A stretch of 29,953 nt of DNA from an uncultured Eubacteriales bacterium (lineage in GTDB: Bacteria > Bacillota > Clostridia > Oscillospirales > Acutalibacteraceae): contig ONFW01000107.1 in the NCBI GenBank assembly GCA_900317215.1, positions 1 through 29,953 on the forward strand, given 5' to 3'. The notes beneath the pieces were generated by a model that saw nothing but the letters and a program-made list of their open reading frames with translations, was not told the origin of the DNA and ran no database searches. Positions within the stretch are counted from its first letter, which is position 1. Each line of letters starts with the position of its first letter. Below, in pieces: positions 7,211 to 16,076 of the stretch. The position numbers and the translations under genes are program-made.

Positions 7211-10200
7211 TTAAAGACTGCCGTTGATGAACGGATCATTTCTGAATGCATGGGGCGCATAAAGATGCATCTCTCTTGCGCCGGGCTCATACTGCTTTAA
7301 CAGGCTGCTGAATGCAAGATAATATGCACACTGCTGCGGACGGTATATGTCAAGCATGGTCTTTTCAAGATATCCCGCCTCGTCTGATTTATAGTCGATG
7401 ATAGTGAACCTTCCCTTAGCGTCTATGCAGATCAGGTCTGAGAAACCGCGAAGGATGATCCTTTCCGCAGGGGTATCCTTTGGTGCGGCAGTCATTTTTT
7501 CTTTCCTGTTCTGCTCGATCAGGCTGCGTATCCCGTCGTTATTATGCATGCTGTCAATGACCATGAAGAAGGGCGTCTCAACAGCAAACTCACAGTCCGC
7601 ATAGGGCGACTCTTCAAGCTTCTCCCTGAAATACCTTAAATCGGAGAGTATGCTCTCATAATACGCCTGTGCCTCCTTCTGACCCTCGTCTGCATCGGAG
7701 AGCTTGTCCATGCTTTCAATGACCGCCTGCCTTGCAAAAAACTCAAGCTGCTTGTCGGTGATATCTCTGCTGAGCCTTCTGTTCAGCAGGTAAAGCTCAA
7801 AGGCTCTGTGCATTATCGTTCCTCTTACAGCACCTCTGAGTTCTTCCTTATCCGTTTCCCCTGCCGCATCCGGGTCATCACGTTCTCTCCCTATTTCAAG
7901 AGCGCTCGGGCTTGCCGAAAGATAGCAGCGGTCAAAGCTACTCAGGGCTTTGTCACAGGGAGCAGCAGTATATACCGCTGCAGGGATACGGGATACGGCT
8001 GCTTTTTCGGCTTCGTCAGTTTCGGTGACAGCTCTCTCCGCATCGGGAGCATCAGTCTCCTGAGAATCTGTTTTATTCATGAACAGCATGATATACTCGG
8101 CTCTTGTATCGCGGACATATTCCTTTCTGAGCTGTTCTTCTTCCCTCAGCCTCTTTTTTTCCTTCTGCTTCTGTTCTGACAGGAGCATATAACACTTCGG
8201 AACATCATAGACCTCAAGCTTATCGGAGTCCTCTTTTTTACGACAATACTCAAAATAAGTGCTTTCTCCGCGTTCGCCCGGGTCATGCATCGCATTGATA
8301 ACGATTTTAGACTCAAGTCCCTTTGTCTGATGAAGATTCATAACACGGACGCATCTTTTCGTTTTCGACTGGCTGAGGACATTTTTGAGCTCCTTCTCCA
8401 TGAAATCCGCAATGTACTCGTTTATTGCTCCTATGTTGTCACAGCATTGCACTGACATCGTTTCTATGAACTGATAGAGCAGAGGGAGCTCATCGTTGAG
8501 AGTGATATCATTCAGACAGCCGTCAAGAAAATAGCCTTTATTCAGAGCATTATAAATAACTGCCATTGCGCCGCCCGAATAATATAGCTTCTCCGATGAG
8601 CTGAGGATATCGAAAAGCCTTTGCGCCTGTTCTGCAGTATAGCTGTCTGTAACAACTCCTCTGTGAACAGTGTTATCCGAGGGAAAAAGACCCGACAAGG
8701 GAGAAAAGGCTGCAACGACCTCGGCGGTGCGGAGTCTTGTTCCGCTTTCGATATATCTCATAAGAGCCTGCAGTCTGCACATGGCTCTTTTTTCGGCGGG
8801 AGATATCTTTCCCGAAACTGTAACGGGAATATTCCTCAGCTTCAGAGCGTTGTAAATATCTGTAGCATCATTCTTGCGTTTGGTGATGATCATTATGTCC
8901 TCGGGTCTGACGATATGTTCAACATTCTCTCCCTTCTTCTTGTCGTATACAATCATACTCTTGCCGAGGAGTGATTCCGCGCGATCGGCAACGACATCGG
9001 CGGTAACAAGGGGATAGGTCTCCTCAAATACTCCGAGAGGGAGCCTTCCGTTATCGTCCGCAAGAGGCAGAAGCTTTGGCTGTTCGCTGTCGTTTACAGA
9101 CTTATCATCAGGATCAGCCGTTTTCCCCGAGCAGTTCTTGAAGGGGATCATGTCGGAGTAGCTGATACTTCCGTTCTCAAATTTCTTGCGGTATGTTCTG
9201 TTCACCCAATCCACAACGCTGCTGTCCGAACGGTAGTTGATCCTGAGATCGTGAAAATCGTCCTTTTTGAAACATTCGTCCTTCATGTAATTATAGAAGG
9301 CTACCTCCGCTCCTCTGAAGCGGTATATCGACTGCTTCGGATCGCCGACAAGAAACAGTCTGCCCTCTGAGAGTCCGCCGTTCTCATCGTCACCTGTAAG
9401 AGCAAGTATCATTTTGAGCTGGAGATAGTCGGTATCCTGAAATTCATCAACATAAAAGACCTTATATTTGCTCCTGAAATAAGCCCTTACCGCCTTTTCT
9501 CTTTTTCCGTAAAGCAGTTTTTTGGATAACACCAGCAGATCGTTGCTGTTTATTGCTGTACGCTCGAGCTTTACATATTCCTCATACATACCCTTGACAT
9601 ATTCAGCCTTGAGCCTGCTGTAATACTCTTCCGATTCCTTTTTGTACGCATTTATATCCTTGTATGAAAGCTTGTCAAATATGTCTGAAAGCCGGACAAA
9701 GAAATCCTCATCGTCCTCGGTCGGCTCATAGCTACGGTCAATAGCTCTCGTGTTTGTATAGACGCAGCTCCCGTCATCATCGTTCTGAGCGTTATCTTCA
9801 CAGGTTTTTATAATGTTGGTATTGATAAGGGTCTTCAGCTTGGTAAGCCGTCCCTTTTTCTCGTTCATTACCTCACTCAGTTTCTCAGCGGCAGTCAGAA
9901 GCTTTTCATAGTCCTTTTTAATAAATTCCTCAAGCCTGGGGTTTATGCTTTCCCGGGAGAGCTTCAGAAGCTTCTCGACCGTGGGCTCTATAAGGTCAAC
10001 GCACTCCTCTTCTCTCTCTTTTATGCTATCCTTATCTATACCATTTTGCTTGAGCAGGCAGTACGCCTCATGAACTATCTTATATATACGGCTGCTCAGC
10101 TCCTTTGCCCTTGGAGTATAGTATTTCCTTGTAAGCTCATATACCACTGATATGGTGTTCTTTGTGTCGTTCCCCTCGGCAACAGCCTCACTGAGCTTCT

Positions 10201-10882
10201 GAGCAAGCTCACTGCCTGAGACAACGCTCTCTATCAGACCGAGATTGCTCCTTATCGGGTCGAGACATTTTTTTATCTCGCTGTCCGGCTCTGCGGCGTC
10301 GCTCTCTATGATGATGTCAAGCTCGGGATTCTCGGCAATATCAAGAAAGGAATTTTTTATACCCGTATATGCAGAATAGGTAAAATACTTTTTCAGGATA
10401 TCATATTCCCTGTGCTCCCTGATATAGTTCCTTATAAACACCTCCACCTCTCTGCTGTCGCTGAGGTCGGTGCTCTCTTCAAACTCTGGAGAAATGCCAA
10501 GCTCACATTCAAATGCCATTTGCGTGACAAGGCTGCTGCAGAAGCTGTGTATTGTGGAAACAAAGATATCATCTATATTGATCCTTCTGACGGTAGTATT
10601 ATTCTTTTTTGCCTCTGCGGAAAAGCTTGCATACACCTTGTAAAGTCTGCTTTTCAGCTCCTCGGTTGCGGCGTTTGTAAAGGTGATGACTACTATCTCG
10701 GAGGGCTGCAGAGAAGGATCGTTAAAAAGCCTTGTGAGAATGCTTCTCGACAGCATTTCGGTCTTTCCTGCGCCCGCACCTGCCGAGATTATGATATTCC
10801 TTTTTTCCCTGTTTGATATTATGCCTTCTCTTTCGGCAGTTTCATTTTTTAGCATTTCATTATCAGTCAGACCGTTATTCAT
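7211..10882 (-). CDS. addA: ATP-dependent helicase/nuclease subunit A (AddA)
   Basis: 1223 residues, the normal size of AddA, the UvrD-type 3'-5' helicase plus nuclease subunit of the AddAB complex that resects double-strand breaks for RecA. Motifs in order: Walker A SAGAGAGKT (33-41), Walker B VDEFQDT (about 477-483), motif III GDPKQSIYRFRG (about 511), motif IV INYRSD (about 547), motif V LHQTKGLES (about 853), motif VI EYVRDTRAEYIML (about 925), and the RecB-type nuclease motif DLICIDAKGRFTIIDYKSD near 1150-1170. Two departures are visible. Motif VI reads VRDTRA where VALTRA is usual, but the key arginine is kept. The N-terminal Q-motif glutamine is not obvious (LTDNEMLKNE). The ATG overlaps the addB stop by 8 bp, with its ribosome-binding site inside addB, so the subunits are translationally coupled. 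Confidence 0.95.
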   Translation of the reverse strand: MNNGLTDNEMLKNETAEREGIISNREKRNIIISAGAGAGKTEMLSRSILTRLFNDPSLQPSEIVVITFTNAATEELKSRLYKVYASFSAEAKKNNTTVRRINIDDIFVSTIHSFCSSLVTQMAFECELGISPEFEESTDLSDSREVEVFIRNYIREHREYDILKKYFTYSAYTGIKNSFLDIAENPELDIIIESDAAEPDSEIKKCLDPIRSNLGLIESVVSGSELAQKLSEAVAEGNDTKNTISVVYELTRKYYTPRAKELSSRIYKIVHEAYCLLKQNGIDKDSIKEREEECVDLIEPTVEKLLKLSRESINPRLEEFIKKDYEKLLTAAEKLSEVMNEKKGRLTKLKTLINTNIIKTCEDNAQNDDDGSCVYTNTRAIDRSYEPTEDDEDFFVRLSDIFDKLSYKDINAYKKESEEYYSRLKAEYVKGMYEEYVKLERTAINSNDLLVLSKKLLYGKREKAVRAYFRSKYKVFYVDEFQDTDYLQLKMILALTGDDENGGLSEGRLFLVGDPKQSIYRFRGAEVAFYNYMKDECFKKDDFHDLRINYRSDSSVVDWVNRTYRKKFENGSISYSDMIPFKNCSGKTADPDDKSVNDSEQPKLLPLADDNGRLPLGVFEETYPLVTADVVADRAESLLGKSMIVYDKKKGENVEHIVRPEDIMIITKRKNDATDIYNALKLRNIPVTVSGKISPAEKRAMCRLQALMRYIESGTRLRTAEVVAAFSPLSGLFPSDNTVHRGVVTDSYTAEQAQRLFDILSSSEKLYYSGGAMAVIYNALNKGYFLDGCLNDITLNDELPLLYQFIETMSVQCCDNIGAINEYIADFMEKELKNVLSQSKTKRCVRVMNLHQTKGLESKIVINAMHDPGERGESTYFEYCRKKEDSDKLEVYDVPKCYMLLSEQKQKEKKRLREEEQLRKEYVRDTRAEYIMLFMNKTDSQETDAPDAERAVTETDEAEKAAVSRIPAAVYTAAPCDKALSSFDRCYLSASPSALEIGRERDDPDAAGETDKEELRGAVRGTIMHRAFELYLLNRRLSRDITDKQLEFFARQAVIESMDKLSDADEGQKEAQAYYESILSDLRYFREKLEESPYADCEFAVETPFFMVIDSMHNNDGIRSLIEQNRKEKMTAAPKDTPAERIILRGFSDLICIDAKGRFTIIDYKSDEAGYLEKTMLDIYRPQQCAYYLAFSSLLKQYEPGAREMHLYAPHAFRNDPFINGSL

Positions 10883-13800
10883 CCTTGTCGTCCTCCTTCA
10901 TTGCCGCCGTATTTACACCGCAGATATTTCCAAAGGAGCAGAATCTGCATTTATTCTTAACGGCGCTTTTTAACTCTGCATCGGATAATCCGACATGAGC
11001 GTCATCCGTTTCACCTTCAGAGGTTTTTTCATGCTCATCATTAGCAGCGCTGTGCATGATATCATATTTGAACTCATTTTTTATCACCCGAATGCCGTTG
11101 CTGTAAGCCCTTTTGTCAGATGCGACAAAGTCCGCAAGAAGATACTTTATCTTATCGGCAAGCTCGAAAGCATCGCTTCTGTCTATAACAACAGTGGTCA
11201 CCTCACTGCTGCCGGAGAGGATGAACTGTCCCTTTCTGTAGTGATAGAGCAGTTTTGAATCGTCAAAGGGAAAATGGAATTCAAATCTGTCAACTATGCA
11301 CTTCTTTTCCTCGGTCATGCTGTTTTCAAGAGAGAACTTATAGATATAATGCTGAACGAGCTTTTCGGTGTGGTCTCTGATAAAGGTCTCGATCCTGCCG
11401 GTCTTGTAATCCGATATTACAAAATGCGCCGAACCGTCGCTTTCCCTTTTCATGTCAAGCCTGTCAATGGAGCCTTCCTTATAGTTCAGAGCAAGCGTTT
11501 TTTTACTGCCGTCAGATGTAAAGTCTTTCAGATCAATGATATCGTCCTTCTCCTGCTGCTTCCACCTGTACTCAACTGCACCGGGAAGATAACCGTATTC
11601 TTTATCGGAGTATCTTGCGGTCATCAGCCTTATATAGTTTTCTGCTGCATTCCGCATCTCAGTCAGCTCTTCACGCTTTATTCTGTCAACAGCAACCGGC
11701 AGAAGAGAAAACTCGTCCTCGGTGACTTTCATTGCGTTGTCAAAGCTGTCCGCATCGAACTTATCCGCACCCTCTGCCGTACCGAGTTGAGAGGCTTCGT
11801 TTCTGCCAACGAGCTTTGACCCGAAATAAAGCTCCATTACTCTATGGAAGAACAGACCTTTTTCTCTGCTGTCGAGCCATGAAAGCTTATCAGCAGGATA
11901 CTCCGGCTCCTCCTTAAGCTTGTATACATATCTGCAGGCGTATTTCATCGGACAGGAGAGCAGAGCTTCAAGTCCTGTTGTGCTCAGCTCAAGCCTTTCC
12001 TTTGAGGGGAGAGAACACTCGCTTATCAGAGCGTCAAGCTCCTCAACGCTCAATTCCGTTTTCTTTTCTTCTCCTCCGCTTTCGTTCATTTCCATTAGCC
12101 TATGCCTTTTGCCGAAAATGAAATCGACCATGTTTTCCACTGCTCCATTGGCATCAGCGCCGGCAGAAGAAAAAGGCTTTTTTTCGTAAAGGAAGTCCGG
12201 ATTTTCGACCGGGTCAAGGCTGTTGAACGAAGTCTCAACGGCTCCGCTCTCTCTGAGCTTTCTGCTGTAAAAATCTGTTTCAGACCTTTCGCACAGCCTT
12301 ACGGGATCATAGTCCGGGTAGCTGTAAAAGACCTCACTGCCCTGAGGGAGCGTGCTTATGAGATATTCGAGGGAAAGGTTTATGAGCTCATTCCTTGTCT
12401 TTCCCGTATAGGACGCGATCAGTCTCTCGTCCTCGTCTTTATCAAAGCACTGCTTTATTTCGGCATCATACATAACGGGAGATTCGTCGGTCTTTCTGAG
12501 CATGAGGTCGGAGGACATTCCGACTATGAAATTATACTTTCTTTGAGATATAATTCTTCCCGAGCCGATCATCTGAGCCGATACCGTCTCACAGCTCTGT
12601 GCTGCATCTGTATTCTCACCGTTGATAATATCTCTTATCATCTTGTCTGTCTCTATAAGTGTGAATACAGCCTTGCCGTCCGTTTTCAGGGATCTCTTTA
12701 TTTTTCTGATAAGCTCACGCACTGCGGGAAACTGCCTGCGTATCTCGCCCTTACGCACACAATAGCACTCAAAGAATTTTCCCATTCTTTCAAACAGTTT
12801 TTCAGGATCGTAGGTGCCTTTCTCCTTATCATCGGGAGAAACCGTATACACAAGATCGGCTGTAAATTTTTTTGCTGTTATCTCCGCCAGCTTCTTCATG
12901 CGGATATCATTATATTCGGGCTGCTCTTCATCATCATTTTTGAGAAAGCTTATATCGGGCTTTTCGTCCTCAGCTCCCCTTGCTATTCTTTCATATGAAC
13001 TCAGCTCATAGAGATAGCCGATATCGGAAAAGTATCTTATCACAGCCCTCTTGGACAACGGAGCGATGTCCTTATCCTCTGATACACGAAATTCGATAGC
13101 TCTGTTCAGTATCAGCTTGGTGAGAAGCTCATAGCGGCAATCGTTCTTCAGCCATTCAAGTATATCAATAAACAGCATGAAGGCGTCCTTTTCGGCAGCC
13201 GGAAGACCGGACACAAAGCTTACTCCGATATTCTGAGAGGCAAAAACACTTCTTATAATATTTATATATGAGGAGTTGGTATACCAAAGAGCCACATCTC
13301 CGGGATACAGCCTGTTGTCTCCGCCGTTATCCCCCTTACAGCTCATACCTGCGATCCTGTTTGCCGCGTATCTTATCTCGTCCGCCATACCGTAAGCCTT
13401 TACAAAGCTGCCGGACACCGCCCCGCTGCGTGGAGCCTCGATATGTATCTTGTCCGCACCGAGAAGACCAAGAAATTCCTTTTCAAGCTTTGTCGGAACA
13501 AGATCATCTAACACCGCATATACGGGAAGCTGAACTACGCTTTTTCTGCCCTGTGAGGCGAGCTCCCTGAGATATGCAACAGCCTCCTCGAGAATACGCA
13601 CCTTATCATAAACATCGCTGTCCTTCAGATAGTCGGTATAGAACCCAAGACATTGATACAATCTTTTAAAACGGTAAATGCTGTCATCGCTAAAGCTTGT
13701 CTTTTTGTCGTATTCGCCCTGTGACATTCTGAAAAGCTTATCCTGAGCCTTGTTCATGCGTATCATATTGATGATCCTCATAAGCTCTCCGGCAGTATTA

Positions 13801-14150
13801 CCTGTAAGTATCCTGTGGATATGCTTTTGGAAAGCCTCTTCGCTTTCCCATTGTGTCCTGTCATATTCAAGCTCAGAGATGCGGCTGTTTATCAGGGTCA
13901 TAAGAGTAAGAGAGGCCGATGCGCTCGTTTCGGTGCTTACAAACGATTTTCCCGCCCTCTGAGAAAGGCTCTCTGCTGCTATTTTGGCAGCAATATCGTC
14001 AATAGTCACACATTCAACGCCTGCAACACCTCCGAGCCTTTCCGCTTCACGCTGCAAAAGTGCATTTCCGTTTGCTGCGCTTCGGCAGATAAGCTTTTTC
14101 CCGTTGATTATTTCCGGAGCCTGACTGTCATACCATGTGGAAATATCCAA
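10875..14150 (-). CDS. addB: ATP-dependent helicase/nuclease subunit B (AddB)
   Basis: 1091 residues, close to the usual AddB length. The C-terminal nuclease (FVISDYKTG, about 905-915) is flanked by the AddB iron-sulfur cysteines: one at about 732 (ALLSCPMKYACRYV) and three at 1068, 1071 and 1077 (CRFCSFGNIC). The CxxCx5C spacing matches B. subtilis AddB, where the cluster staples the nuclease domain. Chi-scanning and helicase-like regions lie between. No Walker A loop is visible at the N-terminus (KLICRSAANGNALLQ where GxAGSGKS is usual), so this subunit probably does not bind ATP, as in RexB-like proteins. The start is TTG: AAAGGA (14160-14165) lies 9 nt upstream, and no ATG fits. First gene of a four-gene operon with a strong promoter just upstream. 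Confidence 0.9.
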   Translation of the reverse strand: MDISTWYDSQAPEIINGKKLICRSAANGNALLQREAERLGGVAGVECVTIDDIAAKIAAESLSQRAGKSFVSTETSASASLTLMTLINSRISELEYDRTQWESEEAFQKHIHRILTGNTAGELMRIINMIRMNKAQDKLFRMSQGEYDKKTSFSDDSIYRFKRLYQCLGFYTDYLKDSDVYDKVRILEEAVAYLRELASQGRKSVVQLPVYAVLDDLVPTKLEKEFLGLLGADKIHIEAPRSGAVSGSFVKAYGMADEIRYAANRIAGMSCKGDNGGDNRLYPGDVALWYTNSSYINIIRSVFASQNIGVSFVSGLPAAEKDAFMLFIDILEWLKNDCRYELLTKLILNRAIEFRVSEDKDIAPLSKRAVIRYFSDIGYLYELSSYERIARGAEDEKPDISFLKNDDEEQPEYNDIRMKKLAEITAKKFTADLVYTVSPDDKEKGTYDPEKLFERMGKFFECYCVRKGEIRRQFPAVRELIRKIKRSLKTDGKAVFTLIETDKMIRDIINGENTDAAQSCETVSAQMIGSGRIISQRKYNFIVGMSSDLMLRKTDESPVMYDAEIKQCFDKDEDERLIASYTGKTRNELINLSLEYLISTLPQGSEVFYSYPDYDPVRLCERSETDFYSRKLRESGAVETSFNSLDPVENPDFLYEKKPFSSAGADANGAVENMVDFIFGKRHRLMEMNESGGEEKKTELSVEELDALISECSLPSKERLELSTTGLEALLSCPMKYACRYVYKLKEEPEYPADKLSWLDSREKGLFFHRVMELYFGSKLVGRNEASQLGTAEGADKFDADSFDNAMKVTEDEFSLLPVAVDRIKREELTEMRNAAENYIRLMTARYSDKEYGYLPGAVEYRWKQQEKDDIIDLKDFTSDGSKKTLALNYKEGSIDRLDMKRESDGSAHFVISDYKTGRIETFIRDHTEKLVQHYIYKFSLENSMTEEKKCIVDRFEFHFPFDDSKLLYHYRKGQFILSGSSEVTTVVIDRSDAFELADKIKYLLADFVASDKRAYSNGIRVIKNEFKYDIMHSAANDEHEKTSEGETDDAHVGLSDAELKSAVKNKCRFCSFGNICGVNTAAMKEDDKDE

Positions 14151-14188
14151 TTTTGTCAGTCCTTTCCTTGAGTGATATTGTATAAACT

Positions 14189-14217
14189 ATTATAATTCAT
14201 TGCTTCTTTTATTTCAA
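14189..14217 (-). promoter_or_regulatory. Promoter of the addB-addA operon
   Basis: On the minus strand TTGAAA (14212-14217), a 17-bp spacer and consensus TATAAT (14189-14194) lie about 40 nt upstream of the addB TTG start. This is among the best sigma-A-type promoters in the window. No palindromic LexA-type operator stands out around it. Confidence 0.8.
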
Positions 14218-14255
14218 CACCAATGTTCTTATTGAGGCAAAATGTGGTCTATCAG

Positions 14256-14285
14256 AAAAAAAGGACCGCCGTTTTGCGGCGATCC
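14256..14285 (-). terminator. Intrinsic terminator of thrH
   Basis: Read on the minus strand, GGATCGCCG (14285-14277) pairs with CGGCGGTCC (14271-14263) with one mismatch and a 5-nt loop, followed by seven T residues (14262-14256). It begins 22 bp after the thrH stop and isolates thrH from the addB promoter. Confidence 0.9.
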
Positions 14286-14306
14286 TGAGATGCTTTTGCA
14301 ATATCA

Positions 14307-14909
14307 TCAGCTAAGCTGAGCCTTGATAGCTGCAAGAAGCTCATCGTATGTTTCAAATGCGGGAAGCTCGGGGTTATCCTGCTTGATCTTGTCCGTACTC
14401 TTAAAAAGGAAGCCCGCCTTGCTTGCCTTTATCATAGCAAGGTCGTTATAGCTGTCTCCGCTCGCTATTGTGCTGTAACCTATGGACTGCAGTGCCCTGA
14501 CGGTCGTCAGTTTGGAATTCTCAATACGCATTCTGAAGCCTGTGATCTCACCGTCAGCTGCAACCTCAAGGGAATTGCAGAAGATAGTGGGCCAGCCGAG
14601 CTTTTTCATCAGAGGTGAAGCAAACTGTGTGAAGGTATCGCTGATGATAATGACCTGAGTAAGTGAACGAAGCTCATCAAGAAACTCCTTAGCTCCGGGA
14701 ATAGGCTCGATCTTTTCTATCGTAGCCTGAATTTCATTAAGACCGAGGCCGTGCTCCTTAAGAATACCGAGTCTCCACCTCATAAGCTTGTCATAATCAG
14801 GCTCGTCACGGGTCGTTCTTTTGAGCTCTGGAATACCGCTTGCCTGTGAAAAGGCTATCCATATTTCAGGAACCAATACTCCTTCAAGATCCAAGCATAC
14901 TATATCCAT
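14307..14909 (-). CDS. thrH: ThrH-type phosphoserine phosphatase / homoserine phosphotransferase
   Basis: 200 residues, matching Pseudomonas ThrH (about 205). This HAD-family enzyme dephosphorylates phosphoserine and can transfer the phosphate to homoserine, linking serine and threonine synthesis. Motif I is CLDLEGVLVPEIW near the N-terminus (nucleophile Asp7, Glu9 at the position of the general acid), an arrangement diagnostic of ThrH. Motif II is IIISDTF (about residues 88-94), the lysine is in NSKLTTV, and motif III/IV is ASGDSYNDLAMI. AAAGGAGA (14917-14924) precedes the ATG at ideal spacing. The gene is monocistronic, with its own promoter and terminator. Either or both activities may apply in this organism. 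Confidence 0.92.
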   Translation of the reverse strand: MDIVCLDLEGVLVPEIWIAFSQASGIPELKRTTRDEPDYDKLMRWRLGILKEHGLGLNEIQATIEKIEPIPGAKEFLDELRSLTQVIIISDTFTQFASPLMKKLGWPTIFCNSLEVAADGEITGFRMRIENSKLTTVRALQSIGYSTIASGDSYNDLAMIKASKAGFLFKSTDKIKQDNPELPAFETYDELLAAIKAQLS

Positions 14910-14954
14910 TATTATTTCTCCTTTGTTTTTCTATTCGTCTTGACTGACTCTCAT

Positions 14955-14963
14955 ATTATATCA
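14955..14963 (-). promoter_or_regulatory. Extended -10 promoter of thrH
   Basis: On the minus strand TGATATAAT (14963-14955) is a perfect TGn extended -10 element. No good -35 hexamer is visible, which is acceptable for extended -10 promoters. The predicted leader is about 40 nt. Confidence 0.7.
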
Positions 14964-15010
14964 TACTTTTTCATATAAGAAAAGAAAAATTTTCGCTTGT
15001 GCCGGCACAG

Positions 15011-15502
15011 TCATGCACTAAGAAAAATGATGAAGGGAGGAGGATAAAAGCTGCAGAATAAAATGCTGAAAAATAGTGCCGCAAAGGAGATCATAAGCGG
15101 TACAAAAAACAGCTCTGTCCTCACCCTGCTCCGGTACAAAAACGCCTGCAGCGTCTCTGCAGCAAGTATGCATAGAAAAATCTCAATAAGCATCCCTGGC
15201 TCCGCAGCACAAAGCCTTTCGGACAACAGCATTGCAGAACAGCTCAGGCATAAGAAAAAATGCATGGAGATAATACGTGAGCTAAGGTAATGCAGCAGAT
15301 GCGGCCGCAGACAGGACAGCTCTATGAAGCTCCACATAATAAAAACCAGCAGATACGGCTTTGTCAGCTCCCAAGCACTTGAGCCAACACTTGAAACAAG
15401 CATGCTCCACGGGGCATGACCCGAAATCTCGTATGATGACTGCAAAACCAAGCCGCTTAGAAATATCCCGGCGCAGCTTATCAGAACGAACAGTTTTTTC
15501 AA
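15011..15502 (-). CDS. DUF6512-like integral membrane protein
   Basis: 163 residues, almost entirely hydrophobic, with about five predicted membrane helices (residues 3-22, 49-62, 78-96, 104-118 and 132-155). The loop VSSVGSSAWELTKPYLLVF resembles the NESVWEHLKL motif of the DUF6512 family, whose role is unknown. The start is TTG at 15502: GGGAG lies 7 nt upstream and there is no ATG alternative. It lies 74 bp downstream of the small tail-anchored gene on the same strand and is probably co-transcribed with it. A 12-bp palindrome TGTGCCGGCACA (14998-15009) sits directly after the stop and may act as a weak 3' hairpin. The family assignment is moderate because the motif is diverged. Confidence 0.65.
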   Translation of the reverse strand: MKKLFVLISCAGIFLSGLVLQSSYEISGHAPWSMLVSSVGSSAWELTKPYLLVFIMWSFIELSCLRPHLLHYLSSRIISMHFFLCLSCSAMLLSERLCAAEPGMLIEIFLCILAAETLQAFLYRSRVRTELFFVPLMISFAALFFSILFCSFYPPPFIIFLSA

Positions 15503-15576
15503 GGGATCAGCTCCCGGTCAAAGAATCTTTCAAGCCTAACAATTTCTATGCCGTTGGCTCCCCTTATATTCACAAA

Positions 15577-15837
15577 CTAAAACAGAAACGGAAGTATTCC
15601 CGCAAGCACTCCCCCTATAAACACTGCAGCACCTGCCATAAGCTTTTTCCTCAGCCCTCTCCTGCTCCTTATTGCCGAGGGCGCATCAAGCCGCTTCAGC
15701 ATTTTTCTTGCCTCGTCCTCAAGAACAGCCCTCTGCGCAGATGCATATTCGGGTCTTACAAAAAGTATCGCCCTTTCATAATACTCATTTCCCGTTTCGT
15801 TTACCTCTATCACCGTATGATTGATCCCTCTGAGCAT
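15577..15837 (-). CDS. Small conserved-looking tail-anchored protein
   Basis: 86 residues. A soluble N-terminus (GINHTVIEVNETGNEYYERA, then ILFVRPEYA) leads to a basic linker (SRRGLRKKL) and a single C-terminal membrane helix (AAVFIGGVLAGILPFLF). That suggests a tail-anchored topology with the N-terminus in the cytoplasm. A very good AAAGGAGG lies 6 nt before the ATG, so the gene is real. The FVRPEYA region resembles short hypothetical proteins seen across Clostridia, but I cannot assign a function. It precedes the DUF6512-like gene on the same strand. Confidence 0.7.
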   Translation of the reverse strand: MLRGINHTVIEVNETGNEYYERAILFVRPEYASAQRAVLEDEARKMLKRLDAPSAIRSRRGLRKKLMAGAAVFIGGVLAGILPFLF

Positions 15838-15873
15838 TCCGCCCCTCCTTTCAGATCATAGCCTGATAACCAT

Positions 15874-15879
15874 ATTATA
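15874..15879 (-). promoter_or_regulatory. Possible -10 element upstream of the small tail-anchored gene
   Basis: TATAAT on the minus strand (15879-15874) lies about 37 nt upstream of the start. No convincing -35 or TG extension is seen, so this may need an activator, or the transcript may start farther upstream in the AT-rich gap. Confidence 0.4.
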
Positions 15880-15958
15880 CCCTGTGAAGAACAGCTTAGA
15901 CCGCTTCTATATGTTTTTTCCCGTAAGGTATTATTTTATTAAATTATACAGTTTGTAA

Positions 15959-16076
15959 ATGTTGAAAACTCGGTTTAAAAAGTGGAAATCTGCGTTTAAA
16001 ATAGTTGAAAACTCGGTTGAAACAGTTAATAAATCCATATTTTTATCTTGTGGAAAGATTTAAGGGTTTTCAACAT
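15959..16076. repeat. 21-22-bp imperfect direct repeats plus an inverted copy
   Basis: The core GTTGAAAACTCGGTT occurs at 15961-15975 and 16004-16018. A diverged copy, GTGGAAATCTGCGTT, lies between them at 15982-15996, giving unit spacings of 21 and 22 bp, about two helical turns. ATGTTGAAAAC (15959-15969) recurs exactly inverted as GTTTTCAACAT (16066-16076), and part of it as TTTCAACAT (16196-16204). Regular spacing and both orientations suggest binding sites for a regulator. The regulator is unknown. Confidence 0.6.

Noticed and set aside
12102..12998. 298-codon open frame on the plus strand, antisense to addB
   Set aside because: It lies wholly inside addB, has no ribosome-binding site or recognisable domain, and long antisense frames are expected with this codon use.
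14998..15009. 12-bp palindrome TGTGCCGGCACA as a strong terminator
   Set aside because: Only about 4 bp can pair after leaving room for a loop, and the following sequence is A-rich before T, so at most it is a weak 3' hairpin.
15961..16024. Possible short CRISPR array
   Set aside because: The units are contiguous without spacers, only 21-22 bp long and imperfect, and there are no cas genes.
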